A DNA stretch of 64,000 nt. Origin: JACDCY01 sp964350145. Lineage in GTDB: Bacteria > Gemmatimonadota > Gemmatimonadetes > Gemmatimonadales > Gemmatimonadaceae. How positions within the stretch are numbered: position 1 is the first letter of the stretch; each line of letters begins with the position of its first letter. The notes below the pieces were generated by a model. That model ran no database searches. It was not told the DNA's origin and saw nothing but the letters and a program-made list of their open reading frames with translations. The stretch lies in contig CAYGJL010000006.1 of the NCBI GenBank assembly GCA_964350145.1, forward strand, positions 26,488-90,487, read 5' to 3'. Of the stretch, positions 1 through 7,693 are shown one piece after another. Position numbers and translations under genes: made by a program.

Positions 1-1207
1 TCCCGCCGAATCCGAACGAGTTGGTCAGCATGTGCTCGACTCTCCGCTCGCGACCGGCGCCGGGAAGGTAGTCAAGATCGCACGCGTCGTCCGCGACGGT
101 AAGGTTGATCGTGGGAGGAAGCCAGTTTTCCTCGAGCGCGAGGGCGCAGATGCCCGCCTCGATGGCGCCGGACGCGCCGAGCGCGTGCCCGTAGTATCCC
201 TTCGTGCCGCTCACGAGGAGCCGGCGCGAATGCTCGCCGAACACCGCCTTGATGGCCACGGTCTCGGTCGAGTCGTTGAGCGGCGTGGAGCTGCCGTGCG
301 CGTTGACGTATTCGATGTCGCCGGGGGAAATGTCCGCGTCCGCCAGCGCGATCCGCATCGCGCGCGCGGCCTGTGATCCGTCCGGCAGCGGCGCGGTCAT
401 GTGGTGCGCGTCGTTGGTGACGCCGAAACCTGCGACTTCGCCGTAAATGCGCGCGCCGCGCGCCAGCGCGCGGCCGTACTCCTCGAGGATCAGCGTCGCC
501 GCGCCCTCGCCCATCACGAAGCCGTCGCGGTGCCGGTCGAACGGCCGCGAGGCGTGCTCGGGATCGTCGTTGTTGGTGGACATCGCGCGGATCAGCGCGA
601 ACGCGCCGAAGCACAGCGGCGACAGCGGTGCCTCTGCTCCGCCCGCGATCATCACGTCGGCGTAGCCGTCGCGCACCTGCCGGAACGCATCGCCGATCGC
701 GATGGCACCCGACGCGCAGCTCATCGAGTTGGTCGAGTTGGGTCCCTGCACGCCGAGCTCGATGGCCACGTTGCAGCTCGCCGATCCGCCGAACACCGCG
801 AGCGCGAGCGTGGCGTCCACGCCCCGCAGCCCCTCGCGCAAAAACACCTCCGACTGCTGCTCGCCATACGCGACGCCGCCGAGCGCCGTGCCCATCATCG
901 CGCCGATGCGCTCGCGGTCCTCGCGCTCCATACGGATGCCGGCGTCCTCCAGCGCCATGCGCGCGGTCACGACCGCGAACTGCGCGAAGCGGTCGAGGCG
1001 GCGGGCGCGCTTCGCGTCGAGATGGTCGGCGGGCGCGTACTCGCTCACCTCGGCGGCGTTGCGGCTGCGGAACGGAGCCGGGTCGAAGCGGGTGACGTTT
1101 CGCACCGCCGACCGGCCGGCGCGAAGACCTTCGAGCAGGCCGGAGCGCGTGAGGCCGATGGGCGTGATCGCGCCGATCCCGGTGATCGCGACGCGGCGCC
1201 GCTTCAT
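1..1207 (-). CDS. Beta-ketoacyl-ACP synthase II-type (FabF-like), 3' end cut by window edge
   Basis: Ketosynthase of the thiolase fold that condenses an acyl group with malonyl-ACP. The reading frame is open from the ATG at 1207 to the window edge (about 402 residues; the stop lies outside). The catalytic set is visible: Cys164 in SMSCASGA, His304 in NAHGSSTPLND, Lys336 in SGTKGYYG and His341 in GHALGASGA, nearly the E. coli FabF numbering. The start overlaps the stop of the SRPBCC gene by 4 bp (ATGA), so it is the seventh gene of a translationally coupled operon. Because it sits beside an SRPBCC protein, a methyltransferase and flavin enzymes rather than fabD/fabG/acpP, I infer a secondary-metabolite or special-lipid ketosynthase rather than the housekeeping FabF. 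The family call is firm; the pathway is inferred. Confidence 0.93.
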   Translation of the reverse strand, partial: MKRRRVAITGIGAITPIGLTRSGLLEGLRAGRSAVRNVTRFDPAPFRSRNAAEVSEYAPADHLDAKRARRLDRFAQFAVVTARMALEDAGIRMEREDRERIGAMMGTALGGVAYGEQQSEVFLREGLRGVDATLALAVFGGSASCNVAIELGVQGPNSTNSMSCASGAIAIGDAFRQVRDGYADVMIAGGAEAPLSPLCFGAFALIRAMSTNNDDPEHASRPFDRHRDGFVMGEGAATLILEEYGRALARGARIYGEVAGFGVTNDAHHMTAPLPDGSQAARAMRIALADADISPGDIEYVNAHGSSTPLNDSTETVAIKAVFGEHSRRLLVSGTKGYYGHALGASGAIEAGICALALEENWLPPTINLTVADDACDLDYLPGAGRERRVEHMLTNSFGFGG

Positions 1208-1743
1208 GCGATCTCCCCCGGCGCCAGAGCGGCGCGCTCCGCGACGCTCGCGAGTCCCGTGAGCGTGCGGCTGGCGATGCCGTGGATGAACACCGGCCCG
1301 ATGACGTGCTGCGCGGCGTGCACGCCGATCAGCGGCCAGCGCGGGCCATCCCACGCGTGCACGATCCTCACCCGCGTTCCGGCGCTCACCGGCTCAAAGC
1401 TCCACTCGACATCCATCGCTTTGGTTATTCCCCCGATGTGGCGGAAGCGAATCGCGGGCCGCTGCGGAATCACCTCCATGAGGGATAACCACCAAGTGGG
1501 CCAGCCGATAGGACCAAAATGGCGGTGGGCGGACATCTCGACGATGGCCAACCCTTCGGGCGATGGCGCGCGAAACCGCACGTACCGGTAGTGCGCGAGA
1601 TGCGCGGGCCAGCGCTCCACGTCGCGCGCCAAGGCGAACATGGTCGCCGGCGATGCGGCGACGATCCGCTCGTCCACCGTTTCCATCGCGCGGCCGAGCG
1701 GCATCGCACCGAGCGAGCCACGCTCCGGCGAGCCGCCGGTCAT
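1204..1743 (-). CDS. SRPBCC-family protein (polyketide cyclase/aromatase-like)
   Basis: A 179-aa protein of the START/SRPBCC fold, which binds hydrophobic ligands in a deep cavity. The pattern METVDERIVAAS, then FALARDVERWP, and a late WSFEPVSAGTRVRIVHAW strand is typical of polyketide cyclase/dehydrase and coenzyme-Q-binding START proteins. I chose the ATG at 1743 because it overlaps the upstream methyltransferase stop as ATGA; ATGs at 1704 and 1686 are alternatives and the conserved domain begins at METVDER. Next to a ketosynthase, methyltransferase and flavin oxidoreductase, a role in cyclising or chaperoning a polyketide or quinone intermediate is plausible. No catalytic residue can be assigned. 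Confidence 0.8.
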   Translation of the reverse strand: MTGGSPERGSLGAMPLGRAMETVDERIVAASPATMFALARDVERWPAHLAHYRYVRFRAPSPEGLAIVEMSAHRHFGPIGWPTWWLSLMEVIPQRPAIRFRHIGGITKAMDVEWSFEPVSAGTRVRIVHAWDGPRWPLIGVHAAQHVIGPVFIHGIASRTLTGLASVAERAALAPGEIA

Positions 1744-2441
1744 CGCGGCTCCCAGCTGGTCGTCACCCGAAAAGCCAGCCGCCTGCACACGGGCACATCC
1801 GCGCCGACGGCCTCGCGGACCAGCGCTCGCAGCTCGCGTGGAGTGAATCCGCGCAGCACCGACACGACGCCGTCGTGCCGGCTGATCGGGTGAAACAGCA
1901 GCGGGAACGATGCCAGCCAGAGTCCGGCCGCCGCAGTCCAGCTCCGCCGCAGATCGCTCACCACGCAGCACACTCGCGCTACGCGGTCCATCTCCCGCAG
2001 CAGCGCGACCCCGGTCGTGCCGGGAAAATGATGCAGCAGCTGCGAGCAGGTGACCACATCGAAGCTGTCGTCCCCGAATGGGAGGCGGAGCGCGTCGGCG
2101 CACACGGCCGCGTCCATCCTGGCCGCGCTCGCGGTCGCGAGCTCCGGCGATATGTCCACGCCGACCGTGCGAAGCTGTACGCCGTGCGCCCAGGCGCGAT
2201 GTCTCGCGCGCGCCGGAATGTCACCGATGCCGGTGCCCACGTCGAGCAGAGTCGCCATGAGCGGAAGGTCGCCCAGCGCCGGCTCCAGCTCCGCAAGCAG
2301 CGCGGACGCGCCGCCGAAAAGCGTGTTGGCGCGCGCGACGTCGCGCATGGATCGCCGTACGATTCGCGGATCGACGCCGTCGCCTTCGAGTATCTCCGAG
2401 CCGTGGCGCCGGGACGGCGTGAGCAGCGGGATGGGGCTCAC
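1740..2441 (-). CDS. SAM-dependent class I methyltransferase
   Basis: A 233-aa class I methyltransferase (Methyltransf_11/UbiE type). The SAM motif I is LLDVGTGIGDIPAR, followed by an acidic VGVDIS strand end, the post-motif DALRLPFGDDSFDVV and the SQLLHHF helix seen in UbiE-like enzymes. I chose the GTG at 2441 because it overlaps the flavin reductase stop as GTGA; a longer upstream extension would lie wholly within that gene. Within the operon it probably methylates the product of the neighbouring ketosynthase/oxidoreductase steps. The substrate is unknown. Confidence 0.85.
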   Translation of the reverse strand: MSPIPLLTPSRRHGSEILEGDGVDPRIVRRSMRDVARANTLFGGASALLAELEPALGDLPLMATLLDVGTGIGDIPARARHRAWAHGVQLRTVGVDISPELATASAARMDAAVCADALRLPFGDDSFDVVTCSQLLHHFPGTTGVALLREMDRVARVCCVVSDLRRSWTAAAGLWLASFPLLFHPISRHDGVVSVLRGFTPRELRALVREAVGADVPVCRRLAFRVTTSWEPR

Positions 2442-2917
2442 CGTTCGAGGCGACCGTAGCCGCCGCGGTAGTACACCAGCGGCGGCGCGTCGCCGGCGTC
2501 GGCCGCTTCGACGCGGCCGACGAAAATCGTGTGGTCGCCGCCCTCGTAGCGGTGCGTCAGCTCGCACTCCAGCCACGCGGCCGCGCCAGTGAGAAGCGCC
2601 AGGCCGTTCGTCCCCCGCGTGTACGACGTACCCTCGAACCGGTCGTTGTCGGGGTCGCTGAACTTGCGCGCGAGATCCTCCTGGTCGGCCGCGAGCACGT
2701 TCACGGTGAACGCCTTCGCGCCCTCGAGAATGCCGTGCATCTCCGTGCCGTGGCCTATGCACACGAGGATCAACGGCGGCTCGAGGCTGAGCGAGGAGAA
2801 CGCGCTCACGGTCATGCCGTGGTCCGCCCCGTCTCCGCTGTGGGCCGTCACGATGGTCACGCCGCTCGCGAACCGGCTCAAGACGCTGCGGAAGCGATAC
2901 TCGTCGATCTGCGTCAT
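2438..2917 (-). CDS. Flavin reductase domain protein (DIM6/NTAB, FMN-binding split barrel)
   Basis: A 159-aa protein of the flavin reductase family: N-terminal RFASGVTIVTAHSGDGADHG, then MTVSAFSSLSLEPPLILVC, and a late TIFVGRVEAADAGDAPPLVYYRGGYG. Members reduce FMN or FAD with NAD(P)H and feed a partner monooxygenase, or bind flavin as oxidoreductases themselves. The ATG at 2917 overlaps the stop of the FAD enzyme gene as ATGA. The adjacent FAD-dependent oxidoreductase is a natural partner. Family call good, partner inferred. Confidence 0.87.
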   Translation of the reverse strand: MTQIDEYRFRSVLSRFASGVTIVTAHSGDGADHGMTVSAFSSLSLEPPLILVCIGHGTEMHGILEGAKAFTVNVLAADQEDLARKFSDPDNDRFEGTSYTRGTNGLALLTGAAAWLECELTHRYEGGDHTIFVGRVEAADAGDAPPLVYYRGGYGRLER

Positions 2918-4158
2918 CGGCCCGGAACCAGCAGAAGACCGAGGTAGGACAGGCGGAGCACCTCGCGTGGCGGGACGAAGTCCCCCGCGGCGCCGACGAA
3001 TAGATCGGCCAGGTCCTGGCGGCGCGATAGCACGCGCACGGCACGATTCATCATTTGCGGGAATGCTACTGCCGCGCCCACGAGTCGCTCCAGCCGCCAT
3101 TTTCCGCCGAACTCCACGCGTCGCGCCCGGTCGTAGGCGACGAGCGGCGCGCTCGCGCTTCCCGCCGGCGCCGCCAGCGACTCGAGCACGAAGGCGCTGA
3201 GCATCTCGCCGCCGCGGAGCGCCGTGTAGATGCCTTCACCAGTGAATGGATCGAAGAAGTCCGCGGCGTCGCCGACGACAGCAGCGCCCGGCGCCCACGC
3301 GCGCCGCACCGCCGACGCGAACGGGCCCGTGGCGCGCACTGGCGTCACGCACCGCGCGCCCGCAAACCGCTCGCGCAGGTGCGGCCGGTCGTCGATCCAT
3401 TCCTCAAAGAACTCCTCGCGCGCCCCCGCGATGTCCTTCGCGCGCGCGACCGGCACGACGAGCGCGACATTTATCACTCCGCCGCCGACGGGAGCGAGCC
3501 CGAAGTAGCCTTCCCGGTCCACGTGCATCTCGCCGACATCCCCCATCCCGGCCACGCCCGAATGGTGCGACACAAGGGCGATCCGGCTGGGCCAGCGCGA
3601 GCGCCGGGCGAGGCCGAGCCGCCGCGACACGACCGAGCGAAGCCCGTCAGCCCCTACGACCAGCTTCGCGCGGAGGGAGGTGCGCTCGCCGGCCGCGTCC
3701 GCGGCGACCACGCCGGTCGCGCGCCCGGCGTGGTCGCGCGTCACGTCGACGACTCTCGCTTGTTCGCGTACGCGCGCGCCGGCGATCCTGGCCCGCTCGA
3801 GCAGCAGCGGATCCAGAATCGTGCGACGGAGCGCCAGCCCGTCGTCACGGAATCCGCGGAAGCCGTGCTCGCCGACGAACCGCCCGCGAAAGCTCAGCCC
3901 GCTCGGCGCGCGCACCATCATCCCGGACAGCCGCGCGGCGCCGGCCGCCTCCACTTTCTCGAGCGCGCCCATCGCCTGCAGTATGCGTGACGCCTGCGGG
4001 CTGAGGTACTCGGAGCAGATCTTGTCGCGCGGGAACGCGGCGCGATCGAGCAGCAGCACGTCCACGCCCCGCGAGGCGAGAAAAAACGCCGTCGCCGAGC
4101 CTGCGGGGCCCGCGCCCACGACGATCACGTCGGCGTCGCGCGCTTGCGTGCCGCTCAC
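2914..4158 (-). CDS. NAD(P)/FAD-dependent oxidoreductase, geranylgeranyl reductase-like
   Basis: A 414-aa flavoprotein. The N-terminal dinucleotide-binding motif is DVIVVGAGPAGSATAFFLASR, followed by the DKICSEYLSP segment typical of geranylgeranyl reductase/halogenase-like enzymes. VVGADGLRSVVSRRLGL and the C-terminal VVGDAADFFDPFTGEGI give the second and third FAD contacts. I chose the GTG at 4158 because it overlaps the radical SAM stop as GTGA; the open frame extends upstream but inside that gene. Relatives reduce isoprenoid chains or hydroxylate polyketides. In this operon either lipid/quinone reduction or oxidative tailoring is possible. Confidence 0.87.
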   Translation of the reverse strand: MSGTQARDADVIVVGAGPAGSATAFFLASRGVDVLLLDRAAFPRDKICSEYLSPQASRILQAMGALEKVEAAGAARLSGMMVRAPSGLSFRGRFVGEHGFRGFRDDGLALRRTILDPLLLERARIAGARVREQARVVDVTRDHAGRATGVVAADAAGERTSLRAKLVVGADGLRSVVSRRLGLARRSRWPSRIALVSHHSGVAGMGDVGEMHVDREGYFGLAPVGGGVINVALVVPVARAKDIAGAREEFFEEWIDDRPHLRERFAGARCVTPVRATGPFASAVRRAWAPGAAVVGDAADFFDPFTGEGIYTALRGGEMLSAFVLESLAAPAGSASAPLVAYDRARRVEFGGKWRLERLVGAAVAFPQMMNRAVRVLSRRQDLADLFVGAAGDFVPPREVLRLSYLGLLLVPGR

Positions 4159-5633
4159 GCTACGGCCCTCGCCATGCGCTGGAACACGCCCATGTAGCGC
4201 CAGTGCGGGCGCGGCAGGTGCAGCAACGACGCCATCCGCGTCACGTAGGGCAGGATGACGGACCGCGAGTCGGCCGAGAACATGAAGCGTGGATGATCGG
4301 CCGCGAACCGGCGCAGGCGATTGACGGCGCTCTCGAACCCGAGCGCGGGCGAAAAGTAGAATCGGGGCGCGAGCAGAGTATCCCCGGCGGCCACTACACC
4401 TTCCTGCAGCGCGATGCGATGCAGAGTGGTGCCGGGGTAGATCCGCAGGCCGACAGTGAGATACACCGCGTCGCCGCGGCCGAGGCGCCACGCTGCGAAG
4501 GACAACGTTTCTTCGAGCGTGGCGGGAGTCTCGCCCGGCCCACCCACCAGAAATATCCAAAGCGTGCGGATGCCTGCGCGCTCAACGCGCTCGGCAACTT
4601 CGCGCGCCTTCGCGGCGGTGAATCCCTTTCCCAGGCGGTCCAACACGGCGTCGCTCGCGCTCTCGGCGGTTATGCCGAGCGTGCGGAAACCCGCCGCGCG
4701 CATCGCGGACAGCAGCTCCCGCGGCGCGGTCGCGGGAGTGAAGTTCGTCGTGTCGAGCTGCACGCCGAGCCGGCGGCGCTCGATCTCCTCGCAGATCTCG
4801 ATCGCGTGGCCCGGGGGAGAGTTGAACGTCGAATCCACGAAATCCACGTGCCGCACGCCCGCGTTGCGCCGCAGCGCGGCGATCTCGTCCGCCACGAGAG
4901 CCGGGCTCCGGGTGCGGTAGCCGAAGCCTTCGACGTTGCGGTAGGTGCAGTACACGCAGCGGTACACGCAGCCGCGCTTGGTCTGCACCGGGACCGTCGC
5001 GCCGTGCCGTTGGTAGCGCCTGAGATCCACCCAGCGCGCGAGCGCGGGCGGCGGCAGCGAATCCAGGTCCGCGTCCTCGCCGGGCGGCGTGAACGTGATT
5101 GCGTCCGCGCCGCGCCGCACAAGCCCGGGGATCGCCTGGGGCTCCTCGCCAGCCGCGAGCGCCGCCACGAGGGCGACGCTGGCGCGCTCGCCGTCGCCCG
5201 CGACGGCGTAGTCCACGCCGAGCTCGGTGAACAGCGCCTCGGGCGCGACTCCGAACGCGGCTCCCCCGGCTATCAGGCGGGATCCTCGCGGTGACGCGGC
5301 GCGCAGCTCGCGCACGACCGCGGCTGCTTCGGGCGTGTAGTGCTGCAGCGCGACGGCGTCGCTGTTGTCGATGTTGCGCACGGACACGCCCACGACGTCG
5401 GGCTTGAACCGGCGCGCGGCGGCGCCGGCGGCCGCGGCCGGCTCGCGCGCGAAGCAGAGGTCGAGCAGCTCCACTTCGTGGCCGGCGTGCTCGAGCGACG
5501 ATGCGACGGCGGCGAGCCCGTTGGGCACGACCGGATAGGGCTGCCGCTCGGTGTTGGTGCTGACGAGCAGCACGCGGGCGCGTGAGCCCGCGGCCGCGCG
5601 TCCGGAAGCGGCCGGCCGGCTATGCGAGGGCAA
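4155..5633 (-). CDS. B12-binding-domain radical SAM protein
   Basis: A radical SAM protein with an N-terminal cobalamin-binding Rossmann domain (RVLLVSTNTERQPYPVVP, GHEVELLDLCF, PDVVGVSVRNIDNSD) and a central radical SAM domain. The cluster motif is C-x3-C-x2-C in GCVYRCVYCTYRN. The C-terminal half carries GITAESASDAVLDRLGKG and WIFLVGGPGETPATLEETL. The TTG at 5633 lies 14 nt inside the end of the DUF92 gene and gives about 492 aa; a GTG at 5573 gives 472 aa and starts right at the B12 domain, so the start is uncertain. Such enzymes methylate unactivated carbons or rearrange lipid or cofactor skeletons. The substrate is unknown. Confidence 0.88.
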   Translation of the reverse strand: MPSHSRPAASGRAAAGSRARVLLVSTNTERQPYPVVPNGLAAVASSLEHAGHEVELLDLCFAREPAAAAGAAARRFKPDVVGVSVRNIDNSDAVALQHYTPEAAAVVRELRAASPRGSRLIAGGAAFGVAPEALFTELGVDYAVAGDGERASVALVAALAAGEEPQAIPGLVRRGADAITFTPPGEDADLDSLPPPALARWVDLRRYQRHGATVPVQTKRGCVYRCVYCTYRNVEGFGYRTRSPALVADEIAALRRNAGVRHVDFVDSTFNSPPGHAIEICEEIERRRLGVQLDTTNFTPATAPRELLSAMRAAGFRTLGITAESASDAVLDRLGKGFTAAKAREVAERVERAGIRTLWIFLVGGPGETPATLEETLSFAAWRLGRGDAVYLTVGLRIYPGTTLHRIALQEGVVAAGDTLLAPRFYFSPALGFESAVNRLRRFAADHPRFMFSADSRSVILPYVTRMASLLHLPRPHWRYMGVFQRMARAVA

Positions 5634-6408
5634 AAATGCTTCCCGCGAGCCCGGCGCCCGACAGAGTAGCCAGCAGGTTGACCATGTCGTTGTCCATCCA
5701 GCGCACCCCGCGACTCGCTTGCGTTGGCCGGCCGCAATGATGAACCGGCTGCTCGGTCTCGGCACGGCAGTCGCGGCAAAATCGCCGCGCCTGCAAAGTC
5801 GCACCCAGAACCGAGTCCACGATCATGCCGAGCATTCCCGCAAGAAAACCGCCGGCCGCTACGGCATGTGGCCATCCAATAAGTAGCATGGTGCCGGCCA
5901 TGGTGGCGGCGCCCGCGGCGGCGCCCAGGAAGCCTGCCATGGTCACGCCGCCGGAAGTGCCGCGGGCCATGGGCCTTCCGGAGGCTATCGAGCGAGGAAC
6001 GCCACCGAATGCGATCCCGGTCTCCGTCGCCCAACTGTCGGCCGCGGCCGCGGCGATCGCGCCGGCTCCGGCGGCGATCAGCACCGGCGAGTCCGTGAGG
6101 AGCCAGCCGATTCCCGCCGCCGCGAACGCCCCGCCGTTGGACAGCACCTGAATCGCGTCGCGCCGTGCGCCCTTCGCCAGGACGCCGCGGGTCAACTCGC
6201 GCTTGCGCTCGGCGCGGTACGCGGACAGCGCCGACGTCAGAACGAAGAAGACCACGAGCACGATCCCCCAGCTCCACCCCGCTGTGACGGCCGCCGTCCC
6301 GACGACGGTTGCGGCGACCGCGCCCGTCGTGGAGAGCAACCGCGCCCGGGCGCCGCCGCCGGCGATGATCGCGGCGAGGACCGCGCCGACTACCAAACGG
6401 AGGATCAT
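5620..6408 (-). CDS. DUF92 family integral membrane protein
   Basis: A 262-aa polytopic membrane protein, the first gene of the minus-strand operon. It opens MILRLVVGAVLAAIIAGGGAR and carries the family signatures LSNGGAFA, ADSWATETG and SGGVTMAGFLGAAAG, with the conserved acidic DS pair in a membrane segment. DUF92 includes plant VTE6 phytyl-phosphate kinase and archaeal relatives that act on isoprenoid phosphates, so an isoprenyl/phytyl phosphate role beside a geranylgeranyl-reductase-like gene is a reasonable guess. A Cys pair (RRFCRDCRAE) and a later HHCGRP near the C-terminus could bind metal. The 3' end overlaps the radical SAM gene if the TTG start is used. Confidence 0.85.
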   Translation of the reverse strand: MILRLVVGAVLAAIIAGGGARARLLSTTGAVAATVVGTAAVTAGWSWGIVLVVFFVLTSALSAYRAERKRELTRGVLAKGARRDAIQVLSNGGAFAAAGIGWLLTDSPVLIAAGAGAIAAAAADSWATETGIAFGGVPRSIASGRPMARGTSGGVTMAGFLGAAAGAATMAGTMLLIGWPHAVAAGGFLAGMLGMIVDSVLGATLQARRFCRDCRAETEQPVHHCGRPTQASRGVRWMDNDMVNLLATLSGAGLAGSIFALA

Positions 6409-6485
6409 GGCGTCATGAGCGTTGAACGAGGTTCAGGCGCACGTTAGCTTGGGCGCTCCCACCACACGCGACAATTTCCGCGACA

Positions 6486-7094
6486 ATGCCAGCCACAGTC
6501 GACGCCCTCCTTCCGCTCAGCCTGCTCGAAGCCGTTCGCAGGGCTGATACACCCGAGGACACGGAAGCCGAATATGTTCACGAGCTTCGCAACAAGCGAC
6601 TCGGTCTGAGCGACACGGTGTACGCGGAGATCCAGCGGTACACCGACGACGCCAAGAAGAACCGCCGGGTGGGCAACGAAAAGGCAATCGCGATCGCGAA
6701 GCTGATCGGTCGCCGGCCGGACGCGGAAGCCGTATTCAGAGGAGCGGGGAAGCGCCTGGCGGGCGAGATGTACGATTCGATCTCGGGCGCCCGGCGCGCG
6801 CTGGTGCGATTTCTTCCCGCGTTTGTGTCGCGGCCGCTGGCTTTGGCCGGCGCGCGCCGCGTCGCGCGGCGGTACGTGAACGGTTCCCTTGGCCGCGTCG
6901 GGGGTTACGTCATGCTCTCGGTGGACGAGTCCGCGACGGCCAACACCGGCCCGCGCGGGGTCGGCTGCACGTTTTACGAGGCGAGCCTCGGCGAACTGCT
7001 GCGCCGGTTGGTGGACGGCGGCGGGGCCATCGAGCACGTGCGCTGCGTGGAGCGCGATGAGGGCTCGTGCGAATGGCGGGCCGAGTGGAGGTAA
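6486..7094 (+). CDS. V4R-domain protein (4-vinyl reductase / hydrocarbon-binding fold)
   Basis: A 202-aa soluble protein, divergent from the DUF92 operon. The C-terminal half resembles the V4R domain: GRVGGYVMLSVDESATANTGP, then GCTFYEASLGELLRRL, and VRCVERDEGSCEWRAEW, where late Cys residues in a VxCxxxGxxxCxW-like arrangement are typical. V4R domains bind small hydrophobic ligands and occur in bacteriochlorophyll 4-vinyl reductase-like proteins and in regulators. No other pigment gene is visible here, so pigment synthesis is not claimed. Its proximity to a hydrophobic-product biosynthetic operon fits ligand binding. Confidence 0.6.
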   Translation: MPATVDALLPLSLLEAVRRADTPEDTEAEYVHELRNKRLGLSDTVYAEIQRYTDDAKKNRRVGNEKAIAIAKLIGRRPDAEAVFRGAGKRLAGEMYDSISGARRALVRFLPAFVSRPLALAGARRVARRYVNGSLGRVGGYVMLSVDESATANTGPRGVGCTFYEASLGELLRRLVDGGGAIEHVRCVERDEGSCEWRAEWR

Positions 7095-7100
7095 CACTCG

Positions 7101-7669
7101 TTCGACTGGCTAGCGCGGTTTCCGTTTCCTGTTTTTCCGTTTTGCGTTTTTGCGTGCGAATTTACTACATGAAGCTCGAACCTTGGCGCGGAAGCCGCAA
7201 AGCATGCGGCGGGCGTCTATCGTGTCGGTGGTGAGCTTGTCCCATTCGGATTGGGGGAGGATGCCGTAGTCCCGGGAGAGCTTGAGTTGGTATTCGAGCT
7301 CCATACTGGACTTGATGCTGAACTCCAGGAATCGAACGAGTTCTGCCTGGCTGTCGGTTCCGCACCCTTCCACGATGTTGCAGGGGATGGACTCCGCCGC
7401 GTCGGTGATTTGTGTACGCAGAGAAGCGTACCCCGTTCGCGGGAAACGGTTGGTGGCTTGCCTGACCCGGAGCACCAACTCATGGGAGTGCTTCCAAACG
7501 CGTAATTTGCGGTAGTCCTGCATGACGCAATGGAGCCCATCCAGTGCTCCAGTGCCCCACCGAAGTGCTGCTGCGCTAACCAAGTCATCTCACCTATTTC
7601 CCCCGTTCCGTCTCACGCGCCCACGCAAAACGGAAAAACGGTTAACGGAAACCGCGCCCCGTCGTTCGA
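7101..7669. repeat. Inverted repeat pair (about 47 bp arms) bracketing the four-helix-bundle gene
   Basis: The left arm (7101-7147) and the reverse complement of the right arm (7623-7669) both read GCGCGGTTTCCGTT followed after a few differing bases by TTTTTCCGTTTTGCGT, with similar flanks (TCGTTCGAC versus TCGAACGAC). The left arm includes the last codons of the minus-strand gene at 7110. The arrangement, a small gene inside a palindrome, is like that of intervening sequences in 23S rRNA, where the arms form a stem. Here it lies between protein genes. Confidence 0.75.
7110..7523 (-). CDS. Four helix bundle protein (23S rRNA IVS / S23-type)
   Basis: A 137-aa helical protein that opens MQDYRKLRVWKHSHELVLRV, with the family marks FPRTGYASLRTQITDAAESIP, NIVEGCG, FLEFSIKSSMELEYQL and a tyrosine/leucine-rich last helix. 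The family (TIGR02436-like, related to the diversity-generating-element accessory protein Avd) was first found encoded in 23S rRNA intervening sequences. Its molecular role is not known. I chose the ATG at 7523 to match the conserved start of the family; upstream codons are open but unlike the family. The strongly basic tail (KRKNRKRKPR) is encoded by the left arm of the inverted repeat. The gene interrupts an otherwise ordinary gap between the V4R and M24 genes. Confidence 0.85.
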   Translation of the reverse strand: MQDYRKLRVWKHSHELVLRVRQATNRFPRTGYASLRTQITDAAESIPCNIVEGCGTDSQAELVRFLEFSIKSSMELEYQLKLSRDYGILPQSEWDKLTTDTIDARRMLCGFRAKVRASCSKFARKNAKRKNRKRKPR

Positions 7670-7693
7670 TCGGTAATCTCTCCCTCACTTGCG

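Noticed and set aside
401..1591. Long plus-strand open frame of 396 codons opposite the ketosynthase
   Set aside because: It is the shadow of the FabF-type gene and SRPBCC gene in very high-GC DNA; its composition is Arg/Ala-rich with no family motif.
6486..7094. Evidence for phototrophy (V4R protein plus geranylgeranyl-reductase-like gene)
   Set aside because: No bch, crt or puf genes are present; both families have many non-photosynthetic members.
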